Part shown: one piece after another, positions 44,539 through 53,596 of the stretch | How the letters are laid out: the number at the start of each line of letters is the position of its first letter | Numbering within the stretch: the stretch's first letter is position 1 | Origin: Granulicella sp. | GTDB taxonomy: Bacteria; Acidobacteriota; Terriglobia; Terriglobales; Acidobacteriaceae | Length of the DNA: 64,000 nt | Reading direction: 5' to 3' | Assembly: GCA_025408425.1 (NCBI GenBank) | Contig: JANXYX010000036.1 | Coordinates: 62,001-126,000 of the forward strand | Made by a program: the position numbers and the translations under genes | The notes under the pieces: model-generated | Databases searched by the model: none | What the model was told of the DNA's origin: nothing | What the model saw: the letters and a program-made list of their open reading frames with translations, nothing else

Positions 44539-45176
44539 TGCGCAGAGTCCTCGGTCTCTTGAAATTCGGATCAGAACTGAGGATGTCATCTTTCCTTGAC
44601 GGTCAGGTCTACATGAACACTCTGGCCTATTTCGCAGCATTGAGCTCTGACCCACTACGTGCAGATCCTCGCGAGGGCGACGCATGGTGGATGCCGTCAA
44701 ATCAAGCTACGTTGTCGATAAAAGTTCCCGGTGGAGACTTTGTGCCGATAGGTGGACTAACTGGCGCAATAAGTTACTCCCATCCCGATGATCGTCAAGC
44801 GAATGTGTATTGCTTGTATGGTGTTGGCGAGGACTCAGAAAACACGGGAATTGACCCTCGCGTGCTCGAATTCGGAGACACCTACGTCGCAATAACCAAA
44901 CCGCAATTGCTCTTTGACAAGATTGCAGACGCCGCCGAGAAGCGTGGCCAGAAAATAACTGTTGGAGCAATCAGTTATGTGGATGAGTCGAATCACTACG
45001 GACTTGTCGGACCATTTCGGAAAAGCGCTGACTACGCCTACCAAAGCGAATTTCGAATACTGATGAGACCGGGACTTGGGCAATCAGTGATGCTAGAAAT
45101 CGGAGATATCCGCGAAATAGCCGTTTGGGGTCCGTCCCTAGACTTGCCGAGCAAGATGCATTTTAGGAAGCAGTAG
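44538..45176 (+). CDS. Uncharacterised cytoplasmic protein overlapping ribA
   Basis: Protein of 212 aa beginning one base inside the ribA stop (TAATG), so translational coupling is likely. There is no signal peptide or membrane segment. The N-terminal pattern LKFGSELRMSSFLDGQVYMN followed by TLAYFAALSSDPLRADPREG recalls a widely scattered family of hypothetical proteins (KFG...G.xYMNxLxYF...D..R.DxxEG). Later text includes VYCLYGVGEDSENTG, FGDTYVAITKPQLLFDKIAD and YQSEFRILMRPGLGQS. No known domain or activity can be named. Its codon use is clearly more AT-rich than ribA and bshA, suggesting transfer. It converges with the next gene, with a single base between stop codons. Confidence 0.75.
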   Translation: MRRVLGLLKFGSELRMSSFLDGQVYMNTLAYFAALSSDPLRADPREGDAWWMPSNQATLSIKVPGGDFVPIGGLTGAISYSHPDDRQANVYCLYGVGEDSENTGIDPRVLEFGDTYVAITKPQLLFDKIADAAEKRGQKITVGAISYVDESNHYGLVGPFRKSADYAYQSEFRILMRPGLGQSVMLEIGDIREIAVWGPSLDLPSKMHFRKQ

Positions 45177-45177
45177 T

Positions 45178-45597
45178 TTATTTCTTTTCGATAGCTTCTT
45201 TTAGATGTTTAGCGCAAGCCTCTGCGGTGCTTTGATTGGCACGCGCTGCATTAAACTTGTCAACGGAATACGCAAACGCCAAATCGCCAGTTGTCGCGCC
45301 CTTCATAACGATACTGGCACCCGCTTGAGGTGCTCCTGAAATAAAAATGGTCTTTGCCCAGCCAGCCTTTTCGACGTGAGATGTACCTGTGATGACATAG
45401 TCGGCCTTCGACTTGTCATCGGTGACAATGATTGGAACTTTCTTCTTGAGAATAGCGGCGCTCAAATAGTTCTCAAATCCATCCATCGGCTCAATAAATA
45501 CACGCGAGTTTGGAGCAATTCGACCAGCCGCAGGAGTCTGTGAGTGGGCGAACATTACTGAAAGAACGAAAAGGCAGAGTACAGCAAACTTCTTCAT
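45178..45597 (-). CDS. Small secreted protein, uncharacterised
   Basis: Exported protein of 139 aa with a clear signal peptide (KKFAVLCLFVLSVMFAHSQT). The mature part reads SRVFIEPMDGFENYLSAAIL, KKKVPIIVTDDKSKADYVIT and GDLAFAYSVDKFNAARANQS. The GFxxYLxAAIxKKKVPxxxV motif recurs, from memory, in uncharacterised acidobacterial secreted proteins; the overall strand-helix pattern resembles a small lipocalin-free alpha/beta fold, but no function is known. It has the same relatively AT-rich composition as the convergent gene at 44538. Confidence 0.78.
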   Translation of the reverse strand: MKKFAVLCLFVLSVMFAHSQTPAAGRIAPNSRVFIEPMDGFENYLSAAILKKKVPIIVTDDKSKADYVITGTSHVEKAGWAKTIFISGAPQAGASIVMKGATTGDLAFAYSVDKFNAARANQSTAEACAKHLKEAIEKK

Positions 45598-45697
45598 CAA
45601 GGGGATTCTCCGACTCCATGGAATTGGTCTGATTCTGACGTACTGAATCGTACCCTAGCCAGAGCTCTTTGAGAGTTTTTCTTTTGCAGTGAAGTAG

Positions 45698-47578
45698 TTA
45701 CGCCCGAACTTCAGCCTCTTCCATCTCCACCGCCCCATACTCCGGCACCGCTGCGCCAGCTCCGGCAAAGATCGTCGCCCCGCTATCCGCCGTGCTCACC
45801 GCATTCCGGAAGCTCGCGAACAACTCCCGCCCAACCCCGGTGTGCGACTCTGTCAAATCTTCTGTCGCCTGTGGTCGCGCATTCCACTCCGCTGTCTCCA
45901 GCAAAATGTTCAGCTCTCCTGTCACCGCATCGATCCGGACAATGTCGCCGTCGCAGATTTTGCCGATCGCACCACCCGCCGCAGCCTCCGGCGTCACGTG
46001 GATCGCAGACAGCACATCGCCCGAAGCCCCCGACAACCGTCCATCGGTCACCAACGCCACCTTGTGCCCATGCTTCTGCACCGCCTGCAACGGCGGCAAC
46101 AGCTTGTGCAACTCTGGCATCCCATTCGCCTTCGGCCCCTGGAACCGCACCACCACCACCACATCCCGGTGCAACTCACCTTCAAGAAACGCGCCCTGCA
46201 TCTCTTCCTGGCTATGAAAAACCCGCGCCGGGGCCTCGATCACGTAGTTCTCGTGCGCAATCGCCGACGTCTTCACAACAGCCCGCCCAAGATTCCCATC
46301 GACCACTCGCAGACCGCCATGCGTCTCAAACGGATCAGACACTCCACGCAAAATCGTCGCATCGCCACTCGTCGCGGCACCTGATCGCCACACAATCTCG
46401 CCATCAGCATCCAGCATCGGCTCCTTCGTGTAGTCTTCCAGCCCTTCGCCCCAAACCGTCTTCACATCCCCATGCAGCAACCCCGCGCCCAGCAGCTCCC
46501 GCATCACGAAGCCCATACCGCCCGCTGCGTGGAAATGGTTCACATCCGCCTTGCCATTCGGATAAACCCGTACCAACGTCGGAACCACCTCGGCAAGATC
46601 GGCAAAATCATTCCAGATCAGCTGGATCCCCGCCGCAGCCGCCATTGCCACCATATGCATCGTGTGGTTGGTCGAGCCGCCCGTAGCCAGCAAGCCCACC
46701 AGCCCATTCACAAAAACCCGCTCATCCAGCATCACGCCGACAGGAGTGTAGTCACTGCCCAGTGAAGTCGTCTCCACCGCACGCTTCACCGCCGCACGCG
46801 TCAGCGCATCCCGCAACGGCGTATTCGGATTCACAAACGAGGATCCCGGCAGGTGCATCCCCATGATCTCCATCATCATCTGGTTCGTATTCGCCGTCCC
46901 GTAAAACGTACAGGTTCCCGGCTCATGGTAAGACTTCGCTTCTGCCTCCAGCAATTCCTCGCGGCTCACCTTCCCTTCCGCAAACTGCTGCCGCATCACC
47001 TTCCGGTCGTCATTGGAGTAGCCCGTAGTCATCGGCCCACTTGGAATAAACATCGCCGGCAGATGCCCAAACGACAGCGCCCCCATCACCAGCCCGGGCA
47101 CAATCTTGTCGCAAATCCCCAAAAACACCGCTCCATCAAACGTCTGGTGCGACAACGCCACCACCGTCGACAGTGCAATCACATCGCGCGAGAACAGTGA
47201 AAGCTCCATTCCCGACTCGCCCTGAGTGATCCCATCGCACATCGCCGGAACCCCGCCCGCCACCTGTGCCACCCCACCTGCCTCGCGCGCTGCCGCCTTG
47301 ATCAACTCCGGATAACGCTCATACGGCTGGTGCGCCGACAGCATATCGTTGTAAGCCGTAATAATCCCCAGGTTCGCCCCCGCACCCTGCCGAAGAACTT
47401 CCTTATCCCCCGGAACGCACGCCGCAAACCCATGCGCCTGGTTCGCGCACCCAAGACTGCCTCGTCGTGGTCCATTCGCAGCCGCCGCAGCAACTCCTCG
47501 CAAGTACTTAGAGCGAGTCGCCACACTACGCCGAGCGATACGCTCGGTAACTTCACCAATTCGAGTATTTACTGTCAT
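45698..47578 (-). CDS. edd: Phosphogluconate dehydratase (Entner-Doudoroff)
   Basis: Iron-sulfur dehydratase of 626 aa that turns 6-phosphogluconate into 2-keto-3-deoxy-6-phosphogluconate. Text closely follows Escherichia coli Edd: [100 protein letters not shown] and [20 protein letters not shown]. The cluster cysteines (AMCDG, GICDK) are present. The C-terminal domain has [20 protein letters not shown]. Length is normal. No eda aldolase or zwf is next to it. With gapA, pgk and tpiA 10 kb away, both upper routes feed the lower glycolysis genes of this region. Confidence 0.95.
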   Translation of the reverse strand: MTVNTRIGEVTERIARRSVATRSKYLRGVAAAAANGPRRGSLGCANQAHGFAACVPGDKEVLRQGAGANLGIITAYNDMLSAHQPYERYPELIKAAAREAGGVAQVAGGVPAMCDGITQGESGMELSLFSRDVIALSTVVALSHQTFDGAVFLGICDKIVPGLVMGALSFGHLPAMFIPSGPMTTGYSNDDRKVMRQQFAEGKVSREELLEAEAKSYHEPGTCTFYGTANTNQMMMEIMGMHLPGSSFVNPNTPLRDALTRAAVKRAVETTSLGSDYTPVGVMLDERVFVNGLVGLLATGGSTNHTMHMVAMAAAAGIQLIWNDFADLAEVVPTLVRVYPNGKADVNHFHAAGGMGFVMRELLGAGLLHGDVKTVWGEGLEDYTKEPMLDADGEIVWRSGAATSGDATILRGVSDPFETHGGLRVVDGNLGRAVVKTSAIAHENYVIEAPARVFHSQEEMQGAFLEGELHRDVVVVVRFQGPKANGMPELHKLLPPLQAVQKHGHKVALVTDGRLSGASGDVLSAIHVTPEAAAGGAIGKICDGDIVRIDAVTGELNILLETAEWNARPQATEDLTESHTGVGRELFASFRNAVSTADSGATIFAGAGAAVPEYGAVEMEEAEVRA

Positions 47579-47910
47579 GTGGTCCTTCCAGGTTCAAGAA
47601 AGGCGAAGTCACCCAGAACCAACCAGGATTGAAAAATTCGCATTTTTTTAACTTTATACGAAACCGCACGAATGAAACCACATAATTCTCTATTGCAATT
47701 ATTCCTCCGAAATAGCACTGTAGGTTGCTCATTCACAGCAACTTAGCCACCCTCCCCCAGTGCGTTCTAAACATCTCTCAGCCGCCACGCCACACCGCGA
47801 ATCAATCCTTCCTAACAGCACAAAGGGTCCGACCACGCAGTCGAATCTGCCCAGTCGAACCCATTTCCTTTTCCTGCCGCCGCTGCTATATCCAGCTACT
47901 GCGCCACCAC
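47579..47910. other. Intergenic region upstream of edd
   Basis: About 330 bases between the GH105 stop and the edd start, both genes on the minus strand. It should contain the edd promoter; the part near 47640-47700 is AT-rich. No terminator hairpin, operator palindrome or coding frame was recognised. Confidence 0.35.
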
Positions 47911-49002
47911 CTACCGCAGCAGCGCACTCACGGTCCACAGCACCGGAGCCTGCCCATGGTAGTCTCCCGTCCTGCGCTTCCGCTCAAAGTAATACTGCAG
48001 ATCGTCCTTCTTACCCGTCCCCTCGCACACGCTGGTAATGTCGCTGTTCTGGTCGATATACCCTGCTACCGCGATCCAGCTCTTCCGCGCTGCTGGCCCA
48101 TAGCTCTTCCCTTCCAGCCAACCATGCTTCACGCCCGTAATCATCGCGAAGCTGAACATCGCCGAGCTGGAGCTCTCCGGCCACGACTCCTCTTTGTCAA
48201 TCAACTGCCGCCACATTCCATCCTTCCCCTGATACTTAAGCAGCGCAGCCATCATCTCTTTGTAGCCCTTCATAATCCGCGCCCGCTGAGGATGGCCCTC
48301 TGGCAATTCGCTCAGCAACTCCGCCATTCCCGCAGCAACCCAGCCATCCCCACGTCCCCAGTAAAACTGCACATCCGGCGCGTGGAAGAACAAACCATTC
48401 GGCTGCTGCAGCTTGTCCAGATACGACACCATCTCCGTCGCGTCACGGTCCAGATACTTCTTGTCCCTCGTAGCCCGGTAAGCCTCCAACTGCAGAATCG
48501 TCAGCATATACATATCGTCGATCCAGTACCGCGTCTCCGCCGACAACCCATCCGCCTGCGGATTCTCCCACTGCCGATCCGCCCACGCCTTGCCCTCGGT
48601 CAGATACTTCTCATCCTTCGTCTGGATCCCAATCTCCAGAGGCACAATCCCAAAGATCGAATCATCCACATGGTGCCGCCGTGGAATCCGGCTCGCCTCC
48701 GATCCTCCCGGCATCAACGGCTCAAACCGCTTGATCAGGTTCGTCCGCAATGCGTCGTCATGCGTCAACTGCGCAAACGTCAGAGCCCCATACCACGTCG
48801 CAACCTCTGAGTAGTGAAGCGTGCTCGAAGGCGAACTGATGTACTGGTGCGGACTTGTAACAAAATGGTCAGCCACTTTCTTCCCCACCTCCTGCGGAGA
48901 CGTCCCCGCTGGCCAGTTGCTGAAGTAATTCCCCTGCGCCAACCCCGTACCAATCCCAGCCAAAAGCAATCCAGTAACCGCCAAGCTCCGACTAATCTTC
49001 AC
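47911..49002 (-). CDS. GH105 unsaturated rhamnogalacturonyl hydrolase (YteR-like)
   Basis: Secreted enzyme of 363 aa that removes the unsaturated galacturonyl residue left by rhamnogalacturonan lyases. Signal peptide: SLAVTGLLLAGIGTGLAQ. The (alpha/alpha)6 barrel signatures are present: HYSEVATWYGALTFAQLTHD, RYWIDDMYMLTILQLEAYRA, FYWGRGDGWVAAGMAELLSE, YQGKDGMWRQLIDKEESWPE and SSSAMFSFAMITGVKHGWLE. The RYWIDDMYM and GRGDGW motifs hold the Asp residues used in catalysis in this family. It fits the rhamnosidases at 23-34 kb functionally, but it lies 14 kb away and stands alone. Confidence 0.92.
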   Translation of the reverse strand: MKISRSLAVTGLLLAGIGTGLAQGNYFSNWPAGTSPQEVGKKVADHFVTSPHQYISSPSSTLHYSEVATWYGALTFAQLTHDDALRTNLIKRFEPLMPGGSEASRIPRRHHVDDSIFGIVPLEIGIQTKDEKYLTEGKAWADRQWENPQADGLSAETRYWIDDMYMLTILQLEAYRATRDKKYLDRDATEMVSYLDKLQQPNGLFFHAPDVQFYWGRGDGWVAAGMAELLSELPEGHPQRARIMKGYKEMMAALLKYQGKDGMWRQLIDKEESWPESSSSAMFSFAMITGVKHGWLEGKSYGPAARKSWIAVAGYIDQNSDITSVCEGTGKKDDLQYYFERKRRTGDYHGQAPVLWTVSALLR

Positions 49003-49176
49003 CAGAAATCTCCTTTTATCTCTCTAAAATATCCGTCACTACCAAGCCACACCAGCCAGCTTCACCTCAGACATACTTCCGCCCGAAGACTTCGCCACCT
49101 GTTTCACCCTGAACTTTGATCAGCAGAATAGTACCTCAATTGTCCTACCACTTGCCCTCTCACCACACCCTACCCC

Positions 49177-49896
49177 TCAGCTATCCCCATAGACCGGTAT
49201 CGCTGCTCCATGAATCACCCTCGCCTCTTCACTGCACAAAAACAAGATGACGCGAGCAATATTCTCGGGCTTCGGCCACGTCGCAAAGTCAGCATCGGGC
49301 ATCGCCTTCCGATTAACCTCGGTATCGATAATGCTCGGCAGAATAGAGTTCACCCGAACTCCACTCCCCTTCACATCTGCAGCCAGCGAGTCCATCATCG
49401 CCAGCGCAGCGGCCTTCGACGCCGCATAAGCAGATGCACCCGCCCCATGATCCAGCGCAGCCTTGGCCGCAACATTCACAATCGCTCCATGCTTTTGTTT
49501 CAGCATCGGCCTTATCGCCGCACGCGACAGCGCATACCCCGCACGCAGATTCAGCGTCAGCATCTGCTCGAAGACCCTGCTCTCCAGCTCCCACAGCTTC
49601 ACGCCGCCAGCGTAGCCGCCAACTGTGTTCACCATCGCATCCAGTCGGCCATGTTCCGCCAAGATCCGATCCACAAGTTGGACCACGGCAGCTTCATCCG
49701 TAACATCAACCCGCTGCCCTTCAAGCGATACACCCTTCGCACCTGCAGCACGCTGCAACGCGGCAAACTCCTCCTCGTGGCGATATGTCGCCACCACCTT
49801 TGCATCTTCCTCCAGAAACGCCAGGCTCACCGCACGACCCAACCCGCCCGTACCGCCCGCAACCAGGACGATCTTGCCAGAGAAGCTTATGTTCAT
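49177..49896 (-). CDS. SDR-family oxidoreductase
   Basis: Short-chain dehydrogenase/reductase of 239 aa. NAD(P)-binding motif VAGGTGGLGRAVSLAF at about 12-27 (GGTGGLG), NTVGG in place of NNAG, and the catalytic Tyr/Lys in GASAYAASKAAALAMM near residues 155-170. The active-site Ser position appears as VAAKAALDHGAG with Ala, so the catalytic Ser may be shifted or missing. Substrate is unknown. It is the last gene of a minus-strand operon; its ribosome site (GGAGG) lies inside the end of the methyltransferase gene, whose stop is 1 base upstream. Confidence 0.9.
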   Translation of the reverse strand: MNISFSGKIVLVAGGTGGLGRAVSLAFLEEDAKVVATYRHEEEFAALQRAAGAKGVSLEGQRVDVTDEAAVVQLVDRILAEHGRLDAMVNTVGGYAGGVKLWELESRVFEQMLTLNLRAGYALSRAAIRPMLKQKHGAIVNVAAKAALDHGAGASAYAASKAAALAMMDSLAADVKGSGVRVNSILPSIIDTEVNRKAMPDADFATWPKPENIARVILFLCSEEARVIHGAAIPVYGDS

Positions 49897-49897
49897 C

Positions 49898-50527
49898 TCA
49901 TCCCTCCTGTTCTTTGTTCAATCCCTTACGCACCACCCACGTCGTCATGCACCGCAGATCCTGCACCACTGTCGTCTTCAACGGTTCCAGCAGTTCCCCA
50001 CCTAACTCTTCCGTCACTCTCAACAGCATCGCCTGATCCACCAGATACCGTTCCGACCCATCGTGCATCAAGTACCGCCGCCCGCCCAGCCACTCCTTTG
50101 GCTCCATCCCAATCGACGAAGCCAGCCGACAAAAGAACAGCCCACCCGGCTTCAGCACTCTCCACATCGCACGCAGCATTGCATCAAAGTGCTCATCGTC
50201 CCGCGCAAAGTGCAGCACCACGCTGCTCAGCACCACATCGGCAAACTCATCCGGAAACGAAATCGCCTCAACCGCTTTCACTGTAAAGTTCTCGGCCGGA
50301 AGCTCCGGTGCAACCAACGACGCCAGTCGCTGCACCTCTTGCACCGCTTCGGGACTTAAATCTATGCCAAACACCTCATACCCCGTCCTCAGCAGATACA
50401 ACAGGTTTCGCCCATGCCCACAGCCAGCATCCAGCACGCGCATCCCAGGCCTGATTCGCCCTTTCAGTAGCTGATCAAACAGGTAAATATCGATCGGCCC
50501 AAACTGCTCTTGCAGTGTCTGCTTCAT
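49898..50527 (-). CDS. Class I SAM-dependent methyltransferase
   Basis: Cytoplasmic methyltransferase of 209 aa. SAM-binding motif I is VLDAGCGHGRNLLYLLRTGY (about 31-50), with the acidic end of strand 2 in VFGIDLSPEAVQEVQ and motif IV-like VVLSSVVLHFARDDEHFDAM. WRVLKPGGLFFCRLAS is the post-motif. The N-terminal QFGPIDIYLFDQLLKGRIRP resembles TehB/tellurite-resistance-like methyltransferases, but substrate cannot be told. The start overlaps the DinB gene stop by 4 bases, and the SDR gene follows directly, so the three are one operon. Confidence 0.9.
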   Translation of the reverse strand: MKQTLQEQFGPIDIYLFDQLLKGRIRPGMRVLDAGCGHGRNLLYLLRTGYEVFGIDLSPEAVQEVQRLASLVAPELPAENFTVKAVEAISFPDEFADVVLSSVVLHFARDDEHFDAMLRAMWRVLKPGGLFFCRLASSIGMEPKEWLGGRRYLMHDGSERYLVDQAMLLRVTEELGGELLEPLKTTVVQDLRCMTTWVVRKGLNKEQEG

Positions 50528-51018
50528 CCGCGCATCCCCGCTACTACCTTCGCTGTCGTTATCGCCTGCCCCACATGTCGCTGCGTATGGTCGGCGCAGT
50601 GCACCAGCAGCGCACCCACGGTCGTCGGCAGCTTCTTCCGCCCAATCCCGCGTGCCGTCTCATAGCTCTCCGGCGAGAACCGCTTCACCCGCACCCCCGC
50701 CACCTCAATCCCCTCAGCAAACTCCATCATCGTCTTGTCCCGTCCAAACGAGTCCAGCTCTGTCTTCAGCCTTTCCATTTGCTCCTTGGTCAACGTCTCA
50801 CCCTCCGCATACGTCAGCAGACGATCCAGACTCCGCACCATATGCCGTAGATGAAATCCAACCGAAACGATTCCAAACGGCCGCGCCTCCATCTCCTCAC
50901 CCGACAACCCTTCACACCACAGCGCCACATCCTCCGCCGCCAACTCCAGCGCATGCAGCACCCCACGCCGCACCGCATCAAACTCCATCAACGTCCCCCG
51001 CAACCAAGGCTCAACCAT
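50524..51018 (-). CDS. DinB-family protein
   Basis: Four-helix-bundle protein of 164 aa of the DinB/YfiT type, a class of thiol-dependent metalloenzymes that includes bacillithiol transferases. The putative metal His residues are FHLRHMVRSLDRLLTYAEG (middle) and LLVHCADHTQRHVGQAITTA (C-terminal), giving the usual H...HxxxH triad. The presence of bshA in the window makes a bacillithiol-linked role plausible but unproven. It overlaps the methyltransferase start by 4 bases and sits 37 bases after the osmoprotectant-binding protein gene on the same strand. Confidence 0.88.
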   Translation of the reverse strand: MVEPWLRGTLMEFDAVRRGVLHALELAAEDVALWCEGLSGEEMEARPFGIVSVGFHLRHMVRSLDRLLTYAEGETLTKEQMERLKTELDSFGRDKTMMEFAEGIEVAGVRVKRFSPESYETARGIGRKKLPTTVGALLVHCADHTQRHVGQAITTAKVVAGMRG

Positions 51019-51055
51019 AGCTCCTCCATTCTTCGTCTACCACTTTATTCCAGAC

Positions 51056-51943
51056 TCACATTCCCCTGCTCCGCCGAAACTCCCGCACCACGTCCCCTGC
51101 GTCCCGGTGCCGCGAATCCACCGCATCATTCATCGCGCGAATCTCCTCCGCACTCACATTCCCCGCCAACCGATCCAGCGCCACCTGAATCCCCGGATGC
51201 GCCCTCAGCGAATCCTCCCGAAACAGCGGCACCGCCTCATACGGAGGAAAGTAGTGCCGATCATCCTCCAACACCACAAACCCCAGCGCCCGTATCGGTC
51301 CATCCGTCGAGTTCCCCGCCACCATATCCACCTGCCTGCTCGCCAGCGCCCGATACAGTAGTCCCAGATCCATCACCCTCGGAGCCTCCCGAAACCTCAA
51401 CCCGTACGTCGCCTCCAGCCCCCTCAAACCATCCGGCCGCTCCTCAAACTCATACCCCACCCCCAACCGCCAATCCGGCGCAACCTTCACCGCATCCGAG
51501 ATCGTCTTCAATCCCAACCGCTGCGCATCCTCCCCCCGCACCACCATCGCAAACGTATCCTCAAACCCCAGCCCCCGCTCCACCCTCACCCCATACCTCT
51601 GCTCGTACAACCGCCTCACCACCTCAAATACCGCAGCCGCATCCCTCTGCCCCACCGGAGGCAGTGGCTGCTTCAAAATCGCCGTCAGCGCCGTCCCCGT
51701 GTACTCCACATACCCATCAATCCGCCCACTCACCAGCGCCTGCTGACAGATGTAGCTCCCCGCCAGATAAAACCGCCGCTCCACCCGCTCGCCCGTCACC
51801 GCCTCAATCTCCTGAGCCAGCAACTCCCCCAACACCACCTGCTCCGTAAAATTCTTAGCCCCAATCACCACCCGGGAAGACCGCGGCGGCGCACACCCGA
51901 TTAGCACCAGAAAAAAGCCCAGCACAGCCACACAAAGAACCAT
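51056..51943 (-). CDS. Glycine betaine/choline-type ABC transporter substrate-binding lipoprotein
   Basis: OpuBC/OsmX-like binding protein of 295 aa. ATG 51943 gives a lipoprotein signal (MVLCVAVLGFFLVLIGC). A much longer in-frame start at 52354 overlaps the permease gene and gives Gly/Trp-rich nonsense, so it is rejected. Family motifs: VVIGAKNFTEQVVLGELLAQ, GSYICQQALVSGRIDGYVEY, TGTALTAILKQPLPP, DLGLLYRALASRQVDMVAGN and STDGPIRALGFVVLEDDRHY. It should bind quaternary amines for osmoprotection. It is the third gene of an ATPase-permease-binding protein operon, separated from the permease by 221 bases that contain repeat-like palindromes. Confidence 0.9.
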   Translation of the reverse strand: MVLCVAVLGFFLVLIGCAPPRSSRVVIGAKNFTEQVVLGELLAQEIEAVTGERVERRFYLAGSYICQQALVSGRIDGYVEYTGTALTAILKQPLPPVGQRDAAAVFEVVRRLYEQRYGVRVERGLGFEDTFAMVVRGEDAQRLGLKTISDAVKVAPDWRLGVGYEFEERPDGLRGLEATYGLRFREAPRVMDLGLLYRALASRQVDMVAGNSTDGPIRALGFVVLEDDRHYFPPYEAVPLFREDSLRAHPGIQVALDRLAGNVSAEEIRAMNDAVDSRHRDAGDVVREFRRSRGM

Positions 51944-51982
51944 ATTGTGCCCACCCGCAACCAGGCTACCGAGCCGGGCACC

Positions 51983-52012
51983 CCATCCTTCGCGCACCTG
52001 CGAAGGGTGGGA
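51983..52012. repeat. Palindromic intergenic element
   Basis: CCCATCCTTCGC and GCGAAGGGTGGG pair at 11 of 12 positions around a short loop. It lies inside the opu operon, between permease and binding-protein genes. It has the look of a dispersed REP-type element; I recall similar text in acidobacterial genomes, but only one copy is visible here. Confidence 0.5.
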
Positions 52013-52112
52013 TCGACGAGGCTTAGCTTGACAAATGCACCCCCTAAACGAGTCCCTTGGAGGTGGCTCGCCCACAGCCACTACACCATTCGCATATAGC
52101 AAGTCCAAACCT

Positions 52113-52135
52113 AAAGTCTTTTGTTCGAAGACTTT
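52113..52135. repeat. Palindrome AAAGTCTT/AAGACTTT inside the opu operon
   Basis: AAAGTCTT and AAGACTTT form a perfect 8-base stem around TTGTTCG. It sits just after the permease stop. AT-rich text here contrasts strongly with the GC-rich genes on both sides, so it may be part of an inserted repeat unit (about 51960-52160). Confidence 0.5.
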
Positions 52136-52164
52136 GCGCAATTTCGACGGGAGGGGGGAGTACC

Positions 52165-52797
52165 TCATACCCGCCGCACCGCCAACCGCTTCTCCGCCAA
52201 CCCCAACCCCGCATCCGCCACCAAAGCCAGCAAAGCCGCCGGCACCGCCCCAGCCAGCACCAAGCCATTGTCGACCGAAGCCACCCCACGAAAGATCAGC
52301 TCCCCCAATCCGCCCGCCCCAATCGCCGCAGCAATCGTCGCCACTCCCACGCAAGTCACCGTAGCCGTCCGCAGCCCCGCCAGAATCACGCTCCCCGCCA
52401 GAGGCAGCTCCACCTTAATCAACCGCTGCCACCCCGTCATCCCCAACGCCTCCGCCACATCCACCAACGCCGGATCGACACTCCCAATCCCCGCATACGT
52501 ATTCCGCAAAATCGGCAGCAGCGCATATCCGGTCAGCGCCAGAATCGCCAAACGAGCCGCATTCTCCCCCAGCCACGGCACCGGCAGCAGCAAGCCAAAC
52601 AGCGCCAGGCTCGGCACCGTCTGCACCACATTCGCGAACCCGATCACCGGCCTCGCCCACCCCGGCCGCCGCGTTAGCAGTATCCCCACCGGCAGCCCTA
52701 TCCCCGCCGCCAGCAGCATCGCACTCACCGTCAGCCAAAGATGCTCAAACGTCAGCCGAGCCATCTCCCACCCATGCGCATGAATAAATCCCATCAT
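52165..52797 (-). CDS. Osmoprotectant ABC transporter permease (OpuBB-like)
   Basis: Inner-membrane permease of 210 aa with about six membrane segments (LTFEHLWLTVSAMLLAAGIG, VVQTVPSLALFGLLLPVPWL, LAILALTGYALLPILRNTYA, ATVTCVGVATIAAAIGAGGL). The ABC-permease coupling loop reads DVAEALGMTGWQRLIKVELP, with the usual EAA-type pattern. NTYAGIGSVDPALVDVAEAL is typical of OpuB/ProW-like permeases. Its start overlaps the ATPase stop by 4 bases. Together with the neighbouring ATPase and binding protein it forms a complete importer. Confidence 0.92.
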   Translation of the reverse strand: MMGFIHAHGWEMARLTFEHLWLTVSAMLLAAGIGLPVGILLTRRPGWARPVIGFANVVQTVPSLALFGLLLPVPWLGENAARLAILALTGYALLPILRNTYAGIGSVDPALVDVAEALGMTGWQRLIKVELPLAGSVILAGLRTATVTCVGVATIAAAIGAGGLGELIFRGVASVDNGLVLAGAVPAALLALVADAGLGLAEKRLAVRRV

Positions 52798-53552
52798 CTT
52801 TTCACCGCATGATGTACCGCATTAACGTAATCCTTTACGTGAGGGATATCGGATCCCAAAACCTCTTCTGCAGACAAATACGCCGCCACCGCCCCACCCG
52901 CCAGAAACACCACCCGGTCCGCCAGATACAGCGCCTCATCAAGATCATGCGTCACCAGCAGCACCGTCTTCTTCACGCGCTCCAGTAGCTCCCGCAACAT
53001 TGTCTGCATCTCGGCCCGAGTCAGCGGATCCAGTGCCCCCAGCGGCTCATCCATCAGCAACACCGCCGGATCCGTCGCCAACGCCCTGGCCAGCCCCACC
53101 CGCTGCCGCTGTCCTCCACTCAACTGCCACGGATACCGCCCCCGAAACTCCTCAAAGCCCATCCCCACCAGCCCCAAAACCTCCGCCACCCGCTGCGAAA
53201 TCTCCTCCTTCGGTCGTCCCGTCAGCTCCAGCGCCATCGCTGCGTTCCGCTCCACTGTCATATGCGGAAACAGACCCGTCTCCTGGATCACATACCCAAT
53301 CCCCCGCCTCAAATCCCTCATCCCAGCAGCATCCAGCCCGTCTGTAGCCTGCCCACCCACCCGCACACTACCCTCAGTCGGAACCACCAGCCCATTCACC
53401 ATCCGCAGCAGCGTCGTCTTACCAGAGCCACTCCGCCCCAGCAGCGCCGTAGTCTTCCCCGGCTCCAGTCTTAACGACACGTCGCGCAATAAAACATGCC
53501 CACCTGCCAGCGTGTAGCTCACCTTCGCGAACTCAACGCCAGCACTGGGCAT
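52794..53552 (-). CDS. Osmoprotectant ABC transporter ATPase (OpuBA-like)
   Basis: ATP-binding subunit of 252 aa. ATG 53552 is preferred over an in-frame TTG at 53561. All ABC motifs are present: Walker A LLGRSGSGKTTLLRMVNG, Q-loop YVIQETGLFPHMTVERN, signature QLSGGQRQRVGLARALATDP, Walker B VLLMDEPLGALDPLTR and the switch His in LLVTHDLDEALYLADR. There is no C-terminal CBS pair, which many OpuA-type ATPases have; the tail is only about 25 residues (LGSDIPHVKDYVNAVHHAVK). It is the first gene of the opu operon, which may continue into the DinB-methyltransferase-SDR genes. Confidence 0.93.
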   Translation of the reverse strand: MPSAGVEFAKVSYTLAGGHVLLRDVSLRLEPGKTTALLGRSGSGKTTLLRMVNGLVVPTEGSVRVGGQATDGLDAAGMRDLRRGIGYVIQETGLFPHMTVERNAAMALELTGRPKEEISQRVAEVLGLVGMGFEEFRGRYPWQLSGGQRQRVGLARALATDPAVLLMDEPLGALDPLTRAEMQTMLRELLERVKKTVLLVTHDLDEALYLADRVVFLAGGAVAAYLSAEEVLGSDIPHVKDYVNAVHHAVKR

Positions 53553-53596
53553 GTTGATCAATCCCGTTTAGTTTCCGGTCCAACTAACTGATAAAT

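Noticed and set aside
50851-51849. Pro/Ser-rich plus-strand frame of 332 codons
   Set aside because: Shadow of the C-rich strand opposite the binding-protein and DinB genes; no motif.
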